A stretch of 64,000 nt of DNA from Anaerolineales bacterium. Lineage in GTDB: Bacteria; Chloroflexota; Anaerolineae; 4572-78; J111. The notes below the pieces were generated by a model. It was not told the origin of the DNA. It made no database searches and saw nothing but the letters and a program-made list of their open reading frames with translations. Positions 41,182 to 51,400 of this stretch are shown piece by piece. A program made the translations under genes and the position numbers. The DNA is taken from contig JACKAU010000002.1 in assembly GCA_020634855.1 (NCBI GenBank), positions 62,001 to 126,000 of the forward strand, written 5' to 3'. How positions within the stretch are numbered: position 1 is the first letter of the stretch; the number at the start of each line of letters is the position of its first letter.

Positions 41182-42177
41182 ATGACGACACACAAATTAG
41201 GGACGACCGATTTATCAGTTTCACCGATAGGACTGGGCTTGGCGGCCCTTGGTCGGCCCGGTTACATCAATTTAGGCCACGCCAACGATCTCAACCACAA
41301 TTATGACATCGAGCGAATGGAGCAGCATACTCACCAGGTTCTTGATGCCGCCTGGGCGCAAGGCGTTCGCTACTTTGATGCGGCTCGCTCCTATGGTCGA
41401 GCCGAACAGTTTTTAGGCAGTTGGTTAAAGTCACGCCGCATCTCGCCTGAGGCCGTAACGGTCGGCTCTAAATGGGGCTATACATACACCGCCGACTGGC
41501 AGGTTGAGGCTGACAAACATGAAATCAAGGACCACTCCTTACCTGTGTTGCAGCGCCAGTGGCAGGAAACCCAGACTAATTTAAGCCCCTACTTAAACAT
41601 CTATCAGATTCATTCGGCCACCTTAGACAGCGGCGTGTTAGAGAACGCGCCGGTGCTGTCAGAACTGGCGCGATTAAAACAGTCCGGCGTGGCGATTGGC
41701 CTCTCGTTGAGCGGACCGCAGCAAAGCGAGGTCCTCAAACGAGCTATGGTCATCGAAATCGACGGGCAGCGCCTGTTCGACACAGTTCAAGCCACCTGGA
41801 ATGTACTCGAACCCTCAGCCGGCAGCACCTTGCAGGCCGCGGCTAACCAAGGGATGGGCGTTATTGTCAAAGAAGCCTTGGCTAACGGCCGTCTGACACC
41901 ACGTAATGATAATCCGGCCTTTGCCGCTAAGCTGGCTATTCTTGAAACGCAGGCTCGCCGGCTGGAGGCCACCATCGATGCCCTGGCCCTGGCCGCCGTA
42001 CTGGCTCAACCTTGGATCGGCGTGGTTCTCAGCGGTGCGGCGACCATCGACCAGCTCACCGCCAATTTGAAAGCGCTACAGGTGGTCTGGGATGACGAAG
42101 CCGCGACGGCGCTGGCCGCGCTGGTTGAACCGCCGGAAGTGTATTGGCAAACGCGATCGGCGCTGGATTGGAATTGA
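41182..42177 (+). CDS. Aldo/keto reductase
   Basis: A 331-residue NAD(P)H-dependent oxidoreductase with a TIM barrel. N-terminus MTTHKLGTTDLSVSPIGLGL, catalytic Asp and Tyr in RYFDAARSYGRAEQFLGSWL, catalytic Lys in VGSKWGYTY, and YQIHSATLDSG in the place of the His-containing motif. The C-terminal end ALALAAVLAQPWIGVVLSGA fits the cofactor-binding strand. GAGAGG precedes ATG 41182. Stops 18 nt before the SDR gene, so both reductases are in one operon. Substrate unknown. Confidence 0.93.
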   Translation: MTTHKLGTTDLSVSPIGLGLAALGRPGYINLGHANDLNHNYDIERMEQHTHQVLDAAWAQGVRYFDAARSYGRAEQFLGSWLKSRRISPEAVTVGSKWGYTYTADWQVEADKHEIKDHSLPVLQRQWQETQTNLSPYLNIYQIHSATLDSGVLENAPVLSELARLKQSGVAIGLSLSGPQQSEVLKRAMVIEIDGQRLFDTVQATWNVLEPSAGSTLQAAANQGMGVIVKEALANGRLTPRNDNPAFAAKLAILETQARRLEATIDALALAAVLAQPWIGVVLSGAATIDQLTANLKALQVVWDDEAATALAALVEPPEVYWQTRSALDWN

Positions 42178-42195
42178 TCGAGCGGTAAAGCACCT

Positions 42196-42933
42196 ATGGA
42201 ATTAACCGAAAAAGTCGCTCTCATCACCGGCGGGGCAATGCGCCTCGGCCGGGCCATGGCGCTGGGGCTAGCCGATCACGGGTGCAATGTCGTTATTCAT
42301 TACCACCGCTCGGCCGACGAAGCGCACCAAACGGTTGGCGAAATTGAACAGCTAGGAGTCAAAGGCTGGGCCGTTCCGGCCGACTTCAACAGCGACGCCG
42401 ATTTACTGAATCTCATCCCTACGGCCCTCCAGCAAGCCGGCCGACTGGATATTCTGGTTAACAGCGCCTCAATCTTTCCCCGCGAGGATTTCTTCACCAC
42501 AACTCCATCGAGTTGGGATCAAAACATGCAAGTCAACCTCAAAGCGCCTTTTTTATTGAGCCAAGCCTTTGCCAACGCCCTACCGGAAAACCGGCCGGGT
42601 ATCATCATCAATCTACTCGATGCGATCGCGATGCGCCCCAAGAATCACCACTTTGCTTACACCATTAGCAAAGTCGGCCTAGAAGGCTTAACTAAAGCGA
42701 TGGCTTACGCTCTGGCCGATAAAAATATTCGGGTCAACGGGATGGCTTTGGGAACTATCCTGCCCATCGATCAACATGATCAAGGTGTTTTTGACCGGCT
42801 GGCTCGAAAAATCCCCTTACAGCGAACCGGTTCGCCCGAAGAGGTGGTCAAAACCCTGCTTTATCTGGTGCAAGCCGCGGATTATGTCACCGGCGAGATT
42901 ATTCGGCTGGACGGCGGCAAACATTTGGTATAA
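42196..42933 (+). CDS. SDR oxidoreductase, pteridine-reductase/FolM-like
   Basis: A 245-residue short-chain dehydrogenase/reductase. The cofactor motif reads ITGGAMRLGRAMALGLADHG and IHYHRSADEA follows, as in pteridine reductase PTR1 and FolM where an Arg replaces the second Gly. LVNSASIF is the structural NNAG-like motif. The catalytic triad is Asp (NLLDAIAMRP) with Tyr and Lys in FAYTISKVGLEGLTKAMAYA; Asp in place of the usual Ser is characteristic of PTR1/FolM. This suggests reduction of a pterin, for example dihydromonapterin or folate. Placed 18 nt after an aldo/keto reductase. Confidence 0.85.
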   Translation: MELTEKVALITGGAMRLGRAMALGLADHGCNVVIHYHRSADEAHQTVGEIEQLGVKGWAVPADFNSDADLLNLIPTALQQAGRLDILVNSASIFPREDFFTTTPSSWDQNMQVNLKAPFLLSQAFANALPENRPGIIINLLDAIAMRPKNHHFAYTISKVGLEGLTKAMAYALADKNIRVNGMALGTILPIDQHDQGVFDRLARKIPLQRTGSPEEVVKTLLYLVQAADYVTGEIIRLDGGKHLV

Positions 42934-43051
42934 GCGGTTCGCTCATGCCCAATATTTGTCAATCCCCCCTATTCTAGGTACAATACCCGTATCATCGGGT
43001 GATAACCTGAATTATCATTCTCCGCCAAAGATTGAGTTTGAGAACTGAAAG

Positions 43052-44119
43052 TTGATACGATCTTTTCATTTGCGAGACTCACGGCTTGTGGCTCGCCTGC
43101 AAAAGGCAGGGACGCCACTTGATATTGAAGAGCAGTTAACGCATCCCCGCTCTCCTATGAGATCGGTCTTTTTAGACACCATTCTTTCTCCCCAGTCGGG
43201 CCCCTCAACATTTATTCTTGATCATCGAGACGAAAACGGCCTACATCAGGGTCTAGCCCAGGTGAGAATTCGTCCTGGTCGTCCCGAACGGGACGTGGTT
43301 TTTATGTCGCCTACGCTCAATTCCGGAAACGGCAGTCATGCCATCTGGCAGCGTTTGCTGGCCCATCTCTGCGTCCAAACGGCCGAGTCAGGGACACTAC
43401 GCATTTATGCCCGGCTGCCGCTGCATACTGATGAACTCCAAATCTTCAAAAATGTCGGCTTTGTTGAATACGGTCAGGAGCATTTTTACCAACTCGATCC
43501 TTCGGTTGATCGTACGGAGGTTACCTCTCCCCTGGAACTGCGGCCACAGCAGGCCGGTGATAGTTGGGGGCTGCAAAAGCTGTACGCTACCTTTACACCC
43601 CGGCCGGTTCAAAATGCGGAAGGGCTGGCTCAAGGTCAGTGGGAGCTGGTTAAACGACGTTGGGGAGAACAAGGTCGCCGAACCGGTTATGTGTGGGAGT
43701 TTGACGGCGATATTATGGGCGCCCTGCATATTCGAACCGGCAAGCGAGGTTATTCTATTAGAACGCTGCTTCATCCGGATGCTTTAGACAAAGCCGAAGA
43801 ATTATGTCAAGCGGCGCTACGACTGACTACGGCCAGACCTAAAGCACCGGTCTACTTTACGTTTCGACATTATGAACCAGGCTGGCCGCATATTTTACCG
43901 ATATTAGGATTTAAACCCTTAACCAGTCAGGTTCTCGTCACCAAACCAATGGCGGTACGAGTGCGCGAAAAATCAAACAAACTTATCCCAGCGTTAGAGG
44001 CCAGCCCCACCGAAGGCGCCGCGTCAACGACCATTATGTCACATGTCCGATCTGAAGTAAATGTATCTAAGAACGGCGTACCGCGTCGCAAACGCAAAAC
44101 CACCATACCGGTTCTTTAA
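43052..44119 (+). CDS. GNAT-like acetyltransferase of unknown substrate
   Basis: A 355-residue protein, start TTG 43052 (first possible after an in-frame stop at 43046). The N-terminal half has a GNAT-like fold by eye: LVARLQKAGTPLDIEEQL, GLAQVRIRPGRPERDVVFMS, then IWQRLLAHLCVQTAESGTLR and IFKNVGFVEYGQEHFYQLD. The second half, starting LRPQQAGDSWGLQKLYATFT, repeats that pattern and ends ILPILGFKPLTSQVLVTKPM, so this may be a tandem GNAT. A basic tail (PRRKRKTTIPVL) follows. No typical acetyl-CoA loop is unmistakable. Confidence 0.65.
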   Translation: MIRSFHLRDSRLVARLQKAGTPLDIEEQLTHPRSPMRSVFLDTILSPQSGPSTFILDHRDENGLHQGLAQVRIRPGRPERDVVFMSPTLNSGNGSHAIWQRLLAHLCVQTAESGTLRIYARLPLHTDELQIFKNVGFVEYGQEHFYQLDPSVDRTEVTSPLELRPQQAGDSWGLQKLYATFTPRPVQNAEGLAQGQWELVKRRWGEQGRRTGYVWEFDGDIMGALHIRTGKRGYSIRTLLHPDALDKAEELCQAALRLTTARPKAPVYFTFRHYEPGWPHILPILGFKPLTSQVLVTKPMAVRVREKSNKLIPALEASPTEGAASTTIMSHVRSEVNVSKNGVPRRKRKTTIPVL

Positions 44120-44198
44120 CAATTAGCTGACTATCTAATCACTAAGTTAGCCACTATGAATAATGGACCATTCATAGCCGGCAAACTTCTCATTTGCT

Positions 44199-45830
44199 TT
44201 GCTTGCAGAATTAGGGAGGAAAAAAATAGAAAGTATACACAACACTCCACAGGTCAAAGTTACCGACGATTTAGACGCGTTGCTGCAAGTATTGCCACCT
44301 CATACGAGAGAGGTAATTGAAGCAGTCAATCAGTCTGATAAACTTATCGAAATCATTATGGATTTAGGGCGTTGTCCCGAAGCCCGTTTCACCGACCACG
44401 AGATGATTTTGAGCGAGCGAGAGTGTACCCAAGAAGACATCGATTACGTCGTTCAGCGCATTGGCAAGTTTATGGGTGACAACCGGGCCGGCATCGAACG
44501 CACTTTACATCGGATTTCGGCTATTATTAACCGGCAGGGCAAAGTCATTGGCCTTACCTGCCGAGTTGGGCGGGCCGTTTTTGGCACCGTCGATATCGTC
44601 AGAGATATTTTGGAATCGGGCAAGAGCCTGTTGCTGTTAGGGCGGCCCGGCGTGGGTAAAACCACCCTGCTGCGGGAAGCCGCGCGCATCCTGGCTGAGA
44701 ACAAACGGGTTATCATCGTTGACACATCCAACGAGATCGCCGGCGATGGCGACATTCCCCATCCGGCCATTGGTCGCGCCCGGCGAATGCAGGTGGCCAA
44801 GCCCAGCCTACAACACGAGGTAATGATCGAGGCGGTGGAAAACCACATGCCCGAAGTGATCATTATTGATGAAATTGGCCGTCAACTTGAAGCCGAAGCA
44901 GCCCGCACGATCGCTGAGCGAGGGGTACAGCTAGTCGGCACGGCGCACGGCGTTAACCTGGAGAACTTGCTGCTCAACCCGACTTTGTCGGACCTGGTTG
45001 GCGGTATCGACACCGTTACCTTGTCCGATGAGGAAGCGCGTCGGCGAGGCACTCAAAAAACCGTCTTGGAACGCCGCGCCCCGCCAACCTTTGATGTGCT
45101 GGTCGAAATTCAAGATCGCCAAACCTTTGCCGTTCATCACGATGTCGGCCGCTCGGTCGATATGCTCCTGCGTCAGCGACCGTTGGCCCCTGAAATTCGC
45201 TATCGCAATGAAACCGGGGAAATCAAAATCGAGGCGCCGCCGGAGCCGCCGTCGCCCCGCCAAACGGAACGACTGTCCAAGGGGAGTAATGGCGATTTCG
45301 CGCACCGTATCATCGTTGGCGAAACGCCCACGTTAGAGCGAACTAGAAATTTGCAGCCCAAAAAGGTCTATCCTTACGGAGTGGGCCAGAATCGGCTGCG
45401 CCAGGCGGCCAGAACGCTTCAGGTTCCCATGACCATTGTCAATGAGGTTAACGACGCCGATGTGGTGATGACTCTCAAAAGCTACTACCGCAAACATCCC
45501 CAGCCCATCACCACCGCCGAGCGCCTGGGTAAGCCGGTTTACGTGCTGCGTTCCAACACCACTACCCAGATGGAGTCGTGCCTGGCTGACATTTTCTCGC
45601 TGGAAGCCGATGAGTTGGACCCCAACGCCGTTGCTACCCGAGAAACCCAAGAGGCTATCCGCAAAGTTTTGGGCGGGATGCGTAGCGTCGAACTCTCGCC
45701 GCAAAATGCCGGGATTCGACGCCAGCAGCATGAGATGGCTCGGCAGGCCAATCTTATTTCGCACAGTTCGGGGCGCGAACCGTACCGGCGAGTACGGATC
45801 TATCGCGATTTACAGCGGGGCGGAAATTGA
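44199..45830 (+). CDS. R3H-domain AAA ATPase (Ycf45/SpoIIIAA-like)
   Basis: About 540 residues. The ATPase core has Walker A LLLGRPGVGKTTLLREAARI and Walker B PEVIIIDEIGRQLEAEAART, and VGTAHGVNLENLLLNPTLSD is typical of the Ycf45/SpoIIIAA-like single-strand nucleic-acid-binding ATPases. The C-terminal half ends with an R3H-type domain (about 430-490, ITTAERLGKPVYVLRSNTTT). The start is doubtful: TTG 44199 has no ribosome site, while a perfect AGGGAGGA at 44213-44220 points to codon 44226, which is ATA. The protein body clearly begins near VKVTDDLDALLQVLPP. Its stop overlaps the tmk TTG by 4 bp. Confidence 0.88.
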   Translation: MLAELGRKKIESIHNTPQVKVTDDLDALLQVLPPHTREVIEAVNQSDKLIEIIMDLGRCPEARFTDHEMILSERECTQEDIDYVVQRIGKFMGDNRAGIERTLHRISAIINRQGKVIGLTCRVGRAVFGTVDIVRDILESGKSLLLLGRPGVGKTTLLREAARILAENKRVIIVDTSNEIAGDGDIPHPAIGRARRMQVAKPSLQHEVMIEAVENHMPEVIIIDEIGRQLEAEAARTIAERGVQLVGTAHGVNLENLLLNPTLSDLVGGIDTVTLSDEEARRRGTQKTVLERRAPPTFDVLVEIQDRQTFAVHHDVGRSVDMLLRQRPLAPEIRYRNETGEIKIEAPPEPPSPRQTERLSKGSNGDFAHRIIVGETPTLERTRNLQPKKVYPYGVGQNRLRQAARTLQVPMTIVNEVNDADVVMTLKSYYRKHPQPITTAERLGKPVYVLRSNTTTQMESCLADIFSLEADELDPNAVATRETQEAIRKVLGGMRSVELSPQNAGIRRQQHEMARQANLISHSSGREPYRRVRIYRDLQRGGN

Positions 45831-46468
45831 GCCTATTTTTAACCTTTGAAGGCCCTGACGGCTCCGGCAAGAGTACCCAAATTCAACTGACAGCTCAGTT
45901 CTTGACGAATTTAGGGTACGATGTACTGACTACGCGAGAACCCGGCGGCACGGCCATCGGCGACCAGATTCGGGATGTGCTGCACAGCGTGAACAATACG
46001 GCCATGTGCGCTCCGGCTGAGGTGCTGCTCTATTCGGCTAGCCGGGCCCAATTGGTTCATCAGGTAATTCTGCCTCATCTAAAAAGAGGCGGGGCGGTTG
46101 TCTGCGACCGCTATGCCGACAGCACCTTTGCTTACCAGGGCTACGGTCGCGGGCTAGAAGCTGAGATGCTGCGCCTGATCACCCAGTTTGCGACCCAGAG
46201 TCTAAAACCGGATTTGACCATCTACCTCGATCTCGATCCGGCTCAGGGGCTAGAGCGTAAACAGAATGCCAACTCGGCCGGAGCCGGCGAATGGAATCGC
46301 ATGGATCAACTGGAACTGGATTTTCACCAACGGGTTAGAGCCGGCTACCTGGAAATGGCCCAGGATGAACCTGAACGCTGGCTAGTTATCGACGCTACTG
46401 GCTCTATCGAGGCCGTTAATCAGGCCATCCGCCAACGATTAGACCAATATCTAATAGCACGTCGATAA
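45827..46468 (+). CDS. tmk: Thymidylate kinase
   Basis: A 213-residue dTMP kinase that makes dTDP for DNA synthesis. P-loop TFEGPDGSGKSTQIQLTAQF, DRY-type motif VVCDRYADSTFAYQGYGRGL, and a lid region around LEVKQN-like LERKQNANSAGAGEWNRMD. The TTG start at 45827-45829 overlaps the TGA of the R3H ATPase (TTGA), with GGGGCGGA just upstream as a possible ribosome site. Length is typical. A strong hairpin follows at 46504. Confidence 0.95.
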   Translation: MSLFLTFEGPDGSGKSTQIQLTAQFLTNLGYDVLTTREPGGTAIGDQIRDVLHSVNNTAMCAPAEVLLYSASRAQLVHQVILPHLKRGGAVVCDRYADSTFAYQGYGRGLEAEMLRLITQFATQSLKPDLTIYLDLDPAQGLERKQNANSAGAGEWNRMDQLELDFHQRVRAGYLEMAQDEPERWLVIDATGSIEAVNQAIRQRLDQYLIARR

Positions 46469-46503
46469 TTTGGTGTAGGTATCGTCGGCTGAATAGTTCC
46501 TAC

Positions 46504-46541
46504 AAAAAACCCCAAGGTGTTAATGATACCTTGGGGTCTTA
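46504..46541. terminator. Bidirectional terminator between tmk and the zinc-ribbon gene
   Basis: CCCCAAGGT (46510-46518) pairs with ACCTTGGGG (46528-46536). On the minus strand the stem is followed by TTTTTTGTA, an excellent U-tract for the gene at 46565. On the plus strand the tail TCTTAATT is weaker but it lies where tmk should end. Confidence 0.85.
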
Positions 46542-46564
46542 ATTATGCCGGGTGCTAAAAACGT

Positions 46565-46963
46565 TCAATCGCCAAACCAGTCATCGCTGGCGCCGCCTGA
46601 GCCGCCCAAATCGGGCATCGATTTCTCAATTGATTCCGGGTCTTCGCCCGCCTCCAAGCGATCGACGACCTCGTTGAAATCGCTGCCCAAATCTTCGCCC
46701 ATCTCATTGCCCATTTTTCGCATCCAACGAGCAATGGATTTAGGATCGTTTTCATCAAGGCCGGCCATACTGCTGGGATCGGCCAGGCTTTCAAGCCGGC
46801 TCTCTTCCGAACGAAGCACAGCCACTTTAGACACAAGCCGTTTTAGATGAGTCCCACCACAACGGGGACAGGTAGCCTCTTTTGTTTCAACTTCAGAAAA
46901 GCTGCGAAAAAAAACGCTGACGCGTTTACGGCAGTCGTAACAGCCATATTCGTAAATAGGCAT
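46565..46963 (-). CDS. FmdB-family zinc-ribbon protein
   Basis: A 132-residue protein. The N-terminal putative regulatory zinc ribbon MPIYEYGCYDCRKRVSVFFR continues to TCPRCGGTHLKRLVSK, giving two CxxC pairs for one zinc. The remainder is acidic and contains SIARWMRKMGNEMGEDLGSD. FmdB-type ribbons occur alone in many phyla with unknown roles. Antiparallel to its neighbours tmk and gmk. Start ATG 46963. Confidence 0.9.
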   Translation of the reverse strand: MPIYEYGCYDCRKRVSVFFRSFSEVETKEATCPRCGGTHLKRLVSKVAVLRSEESRLESLADPSSMAGLDENDPKSIARWMRKMGNEMGEDLGSDFNEVVDRLEAGEDPESIEKSMPDLGGSGGASDDWFGD

Positions 46964-47084
46964 AGGACATTCCTCATTTGAAATTTATATGTTTATTATA
47001 CTCTAAACCGATAAGCCAAATCAAGCCTGCCACACTTGACTCTGAGCTTCTGGCGATTACCATACAAAGATGGAGTAATTAACT

Positions 47085-47705
47085 TTGACCCGAATTAATC
47101 CTTACACTCGCGAGGAAAAACCGCTGCTGGTGGTCATTTCCGGACCATCCGGCGTTGGCAAAGATATGGCTCTGGGCCGCATGCAGGAGTTGGGGTATCC
47201 ATTTTATTTTGTAGTCACCGCTACTACGCGCCCCCAGCGACCGGGGGAAGAAGATGGCGTGGATTATTTTTTCGTCTCCAAAGCCCAATTTGCCGAGATG
47301 ATCGAACGGGATGATCTGCTGGAATACGCCATCGTTTACGGCGACTACAAAGGCATCCCCAAAGCCCAAGTTCGCAAAGCCTTGGCCAGCGGCAAAGATG
47401 TGATCATGCGCATCGACGTACAAGGCGCCGAAACTATCCGCCGGCTGGTGCCCGAGGCTGTTCTCATTTACCTATGCGCTGAATCGGAAGAAGCGCTGGT
47501 GCGGCGTTTAAGCCAGCGTAAAACCGAACCCGAAGATCAGTTAAAGTTACGCATCGCCACCGCTCGTCAAGAGCAAAAACGACTGGAACTGTTCGACTAC
47601 ATTGTCATCAACGAAGAAGATAAGCTCGACGAAACCTGCCACAAAATCGCCTCGATCATTACCGCCGAGCGCTGCCGGGTCCACCAGAGAGAAATAACCC
47701 TATGA
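47085..47705 (+). CDS. gmk: Guanylate kinase with altered P-loop
   Basis: A 206-residue GMP kinase. LLVVISGPSGVGKDMALGRM is the P-loop; the usual Ser/Thr after GK is Asp. The GMP-binding motif TATTRPQRPGEEDGVDYFFV and LEYAIVYGDYKGIPKAQVRK are intact, and ISGPSG and GADTIR-like VQGAETIRRLVPEA are present. I recall GKD forms among Chloroflexota guanylate kinases, so this may be lineage-specific rather than a defect. Start TTG 47085 follows TGGAG. Its stop overlaps the rhomboid start by 4 bp. Confidence 0.9.
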   Translation: MTRINPYTREEKPLLVVISGPSGVGKDMALGRMQELGYPFYFVVTATTRPQRPGEEDGVDYFFVSKAQFAEMIERDDLLEYAIVYGDYKGIPKAQVRKALASGKDVIMRIDVQGAETIRRLVPEAVLIYLCAESEEALVRRLSQRKTEPEDQLKLRIATARQEQKRLELFDYIVINEEDKLDETCHKIASIITAERCRVHQREITL

Positions 47706-48478
47706 GCTATCGAGACGCAGACCCCTACTACAACCCTCCGCCTGTAGAGCCGCCACCGACCTTACACCTTCCGCTTAGTAAGCCCTTTTTTACTTACGCG
47801 TTGCTGGCCGCCATTGTGATAGTTTGGCTGCTGATGACACTGGCCGGCGGGACAACCAATACACGGGTGTTGATTGCCTTTGGCGCTAACTATGGGCCGG
47901 GCATCCTAGACGGCGAAATCTGGCGGCTGTTTACATCGATGTTTATCCATATCGGCGGGCTGCACCTCCTGGTCAATGCTTACGCTCTCTTTATTTTTGG
48001 CCTGGAAATGGAGCGCCTCTATAGCCCCGACCGATTCCTGGTCATCTATATCTTGGCCGGATTGTTTGGTAGTTTAGCCAGTTTCGCCACCAAAGGGCCG
48101 CTGGTTTTGTCCGCCGGCGCTTCCGGCGCTATTTTCGGCATCATCGGTATGAATTTGGCCTTCTTTCTGATCCACCGCCACGATCTGGGCCGGGTCAGTC
48201 AGGCTCGAATTCAAGGGACGCTGGTCATCATCGCCATCAATCTGGTCTTCGGCTTTATGGTTCCCGGCATCGACAATATGGCCCATATCGGCGGGTTGGT
48301 CGCCGGTTTTCTCTTAGGTTATGGCCTTGCCCCTAAATATGAAGTGGTCAATCAGTACTCCACCGATGCTCGCGTCGTCGACACGCGGTCGTTACTCAAT
48401 CGTTGGTGGATTCCGGCCCTAGGCGTAGTGATATTGGCAACCGGAATACCGTTGAGTATTCTTTACTGGCAGGGCTGA
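47702..48478 (+). CDS. Rhomboid-family intramembrane serine protease
   Basis: A 258-residue membrane protein with about seven hydrophobic segments. After a proline-rich cytoplasmic N-terminus the first TM is FTYALLAAIVIVWLLMTLAG. The catalytic Ser is in LVLSAGASGAIFGIIGMN (GxSG) and the catalytic His in DNMAHIGGLVAGFLLGYGLA. EIWRLFTSMFIHIGGLHLLV is the conserved L1-TM2 region. It cleaves membrane proteins within the bilayer; targets unknown. Overlaps gmk by ATGA and precedes priA by 18 nt. Confidence 0.94.
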   Translation: MSYRDADPYYNPPPVEPPPTLHLPLSKPFFTYALLAAIVIVWLLMTLAGGTTNTRVLIAFGANYGPGILDGEIWRLFTSMFIHIGGLHLLVNAYALFIFGLEMERLYSPDRFLVIYILAGLFGSLASFATKGPLVLSAGASGAIFGIIGMNLAFFLIHRHDLGRVSQARIQGTLVIIAINLVFGFMVPGIDNMAHIGGLVAGFLLGYGLAPKYEVVNQYSTDARVVDTRSLLNRWWIPALGVVILATGIPLSILYWQG

Positions 48479-48496
48479 TTCTAATATAATATTTTG

Positions 48497-51400
48497 ATGT
48501 ATGCCGAAGTTGTCGTTAATCGCCCTATTGTAAAACGAAACCGGCGCAGCTTTGTCGATGCGCCGGAAGATGCCGTTATTCCGGCGCCCGAACTCCATCA
48601 AGAGTCGCCTGAGCCTGAAGCGCCGGAAGATGACAATCCACTAGCTCTCACATTTCATTATCATATTCCCCCCCATCTCGCCGATAACCTGCGGGTTGGT
48701 CATCTAGTCGCCGTTCCCTTTCGCACTCAGCAGTTGATGGGTGTAGTCGTCGGATTGAGCCAAATCTCGCCGGTGTCCGATACCCGTCCGGTCGAAGCCA
48801 TCCTCGACCCGAACCCGGTTCTCACCCCTAACCAAATCGAACTGGCCCGGTGGCTCTCCCGTGAGTACATCGCACCGCTGGCCGCCTGCCTGCAATATTT
48901 CCTGCCGCCCGGCTCCGGTCGTAAGCCGGAGTTAATGCTCATTCCCCTTGACAACACCGCCAGTCCCGGATCGTTGACCGCTCCGGAGCGAGTTCTGCTG
49001 GCGTACCTGCGGCAAAAAGGGCCTACACCGTTAGCCGAAGTCGATCCCGGAGCCGCCGCCGGCTTGGTTGAAAAAGGACTGGCTCGCCGGCAAAGTGTGC
49101 TAACCAAACCCCGCGTCGGCCCAAAACTTGAGCGAATGGTCGAACTGACCATCCCGCCCGACGAGATCGACGGGATGTTGCCGACCTTGGGCCGCCCGTC
49201 TAAACAGGCCGACCTGCTGCTCTATCTATCGGAACTTGACGATCCGCTACCGGCGCTGGACAATGTGCTGGCGGCGGTTGACTGCTCCATCTCCCCGGTC
49301 AACGCCCTGGTCGAACGCGGTTGGGCTGAGCTAATTCCGCCCCAAACCCGGCTCGATATGCCGCCCGCCCTGCGCGATAACTCGGCCCCCTTGGAAACGA
49401 TCACCGACTCACCGGCGGAGCAGAAAGTCCTGGGCTATATGCGCGGGCAGGGTCGCCCTATGCCGCTAGTGCAAATTCTGGAGGCCACGGCGGTGGACGA
49501 AAGCACTATCGACGATTTGGTTGAACACAAGCGACTGGCGCGTTTCGATGAGCCGGAACGCCTCACACTGACGCTCCCCACGAACGATATTGTAGAGGCG
49601 GTCATCGAACTACGCTACGCTCACAAATATGCCGATGTACTGCGTTTGTTGGCCTTGGAAGATGGGCCGGTTTGGGTCGGCTGGGTTTACGCCCAAACTG
49701 AAGCCACCCTTAACACGCTCAAAACGCTGGAGGATGCCGGCGCCATCAGCATGGGCGAGGCTCGACGCTGGCGCGATCCGCTGGCCGGGCGCGGGTTCAC
49801 GCTCGACACGCCGCCTAAACTCACCGCCGAACAGCAAGCCGTTTGGGAAGAAGTAGCCCAGACCTGGCAGTCGAAATCCGTTTACAAACTACCCTTCCTG
49901 TTGCACGGCGTGACCGGCTCCGGCAAGACCGAAATTTACCTGCGGGCCATTGCCGCTGCCCTACAAGCCGGGCAGAGCGCGATTTTTCTCGTGCCGGAAA
50001 TTACGCTGGCGACTCAAACCGTGGATCGAGTCTCGGCCCGTTTTCCGGGTCGAGTAGCGCTGTGGCATTCGGCCTTGTCGCCGGGGGAACGATTCGATAC
50101 CTGGGAGCGGGTGCGAGCGGGCGAATTGCCGATCATCGTCGGGCCGCGATCGGCCTTGTTTGCGCCGGTCAAGAATTTGGGCGTGATTATCGTCGACGAG
50201 GAGCACGAACCGGCCTACAAACAGCGCGACCGATCACCGGTCTTTCACGCCCGCGATGCCGCGCTGGAGTTAGGCCGCCTGAGCAACGCGCTGGTGCTGA
50301 TGGGCAGCGCCACACCCGATGTGGTCAGCTACCGTAAAGCGGAACGCGGCGAGTATTTGCTGCTACACCTGCCGAACCGCATTTTGGCTCATACCAAACA
50401 TATCGCCGTGCAGCAGAACTTGTTGAAACGCGTTAAGGACACAGCGCGGCGCAAAAAAATCCAGGCCAGTTTGGCCAGCGGTCGGGCCAGCGAATTTGTG
50501 TCGCTGCCGCTGCCGGAAGTGGAAGTGGTCGATCTGCGCGAGGAACTGCGGGCCGGCAATCGTTCGATCTTTAGCCGCTCGCTGCAAGCGGCGATGCGCA
50601 CCACGCTCAGCCGGGGTGAACAGGTCATTTTGTTTTTGAATCGACGCGGTACCGCCAGTTTCGTTATCTGCCGCGACTGCGGCTATGTGATGACCTGCCC
50701 CCGCTGCGAAACGACCCTAACTTACCACACCAGCGGCGAGTTGATGGTCTGCCACTACTGCGGCTACCGAGCTAAAATTGTCGAAGAGTGCCCCCGCTGC
50801 GGCAGCGACCGGATCCGCTTTTTTGGCCTGGGCACCCAGCGCGTGGAGGAAGCGGTCAAACAGATGTTTCCCGAAGCCCAGCCGATTCGCTGGGATTGGG
50901 ACTCGACCCGCACGAAAGGCAGTCATCACGTGTTTCTGGATCATTTTATGAACGGTCGAGCCAATGTGATGATCGGTACGCAAATGGTCGCCAAAGGCTT
51001 GGATTTGCCGTTGGTGACGCTGGTCGGCGTCATTTCGGCGGACACGGCCCTCTACCTACCCGATTTCCGCGCCGGTGAGCGCACCTTCCAACTGCTAATG
51101 CAAGTCGCCGGTCGCGCCGGTCGTAGTCCCTTGGGCGGGCGGGTCATCATCCAGAGCTATACTCCGGATCAGGTGCCTATCGAGGCGGCCTCGAACCACG
51201 ATTATGAAGGCTTTTACCAAATGGAACTGGCTTTCCGCCGCGAGCAGCGCTACCCGCCCTTTAAGCGGCTGGCCCTGCTGCTCTACCAGGGACCGGGCCA
51301 GGAGCGCAGCGCCGAAGCTGCGCGCCAATTAGCCTACCGCTTGCGCCAACACATCGCTCGCCAAGGTATCCCGGCCGTCGAAGTCCTCGGCCCAACCCCC

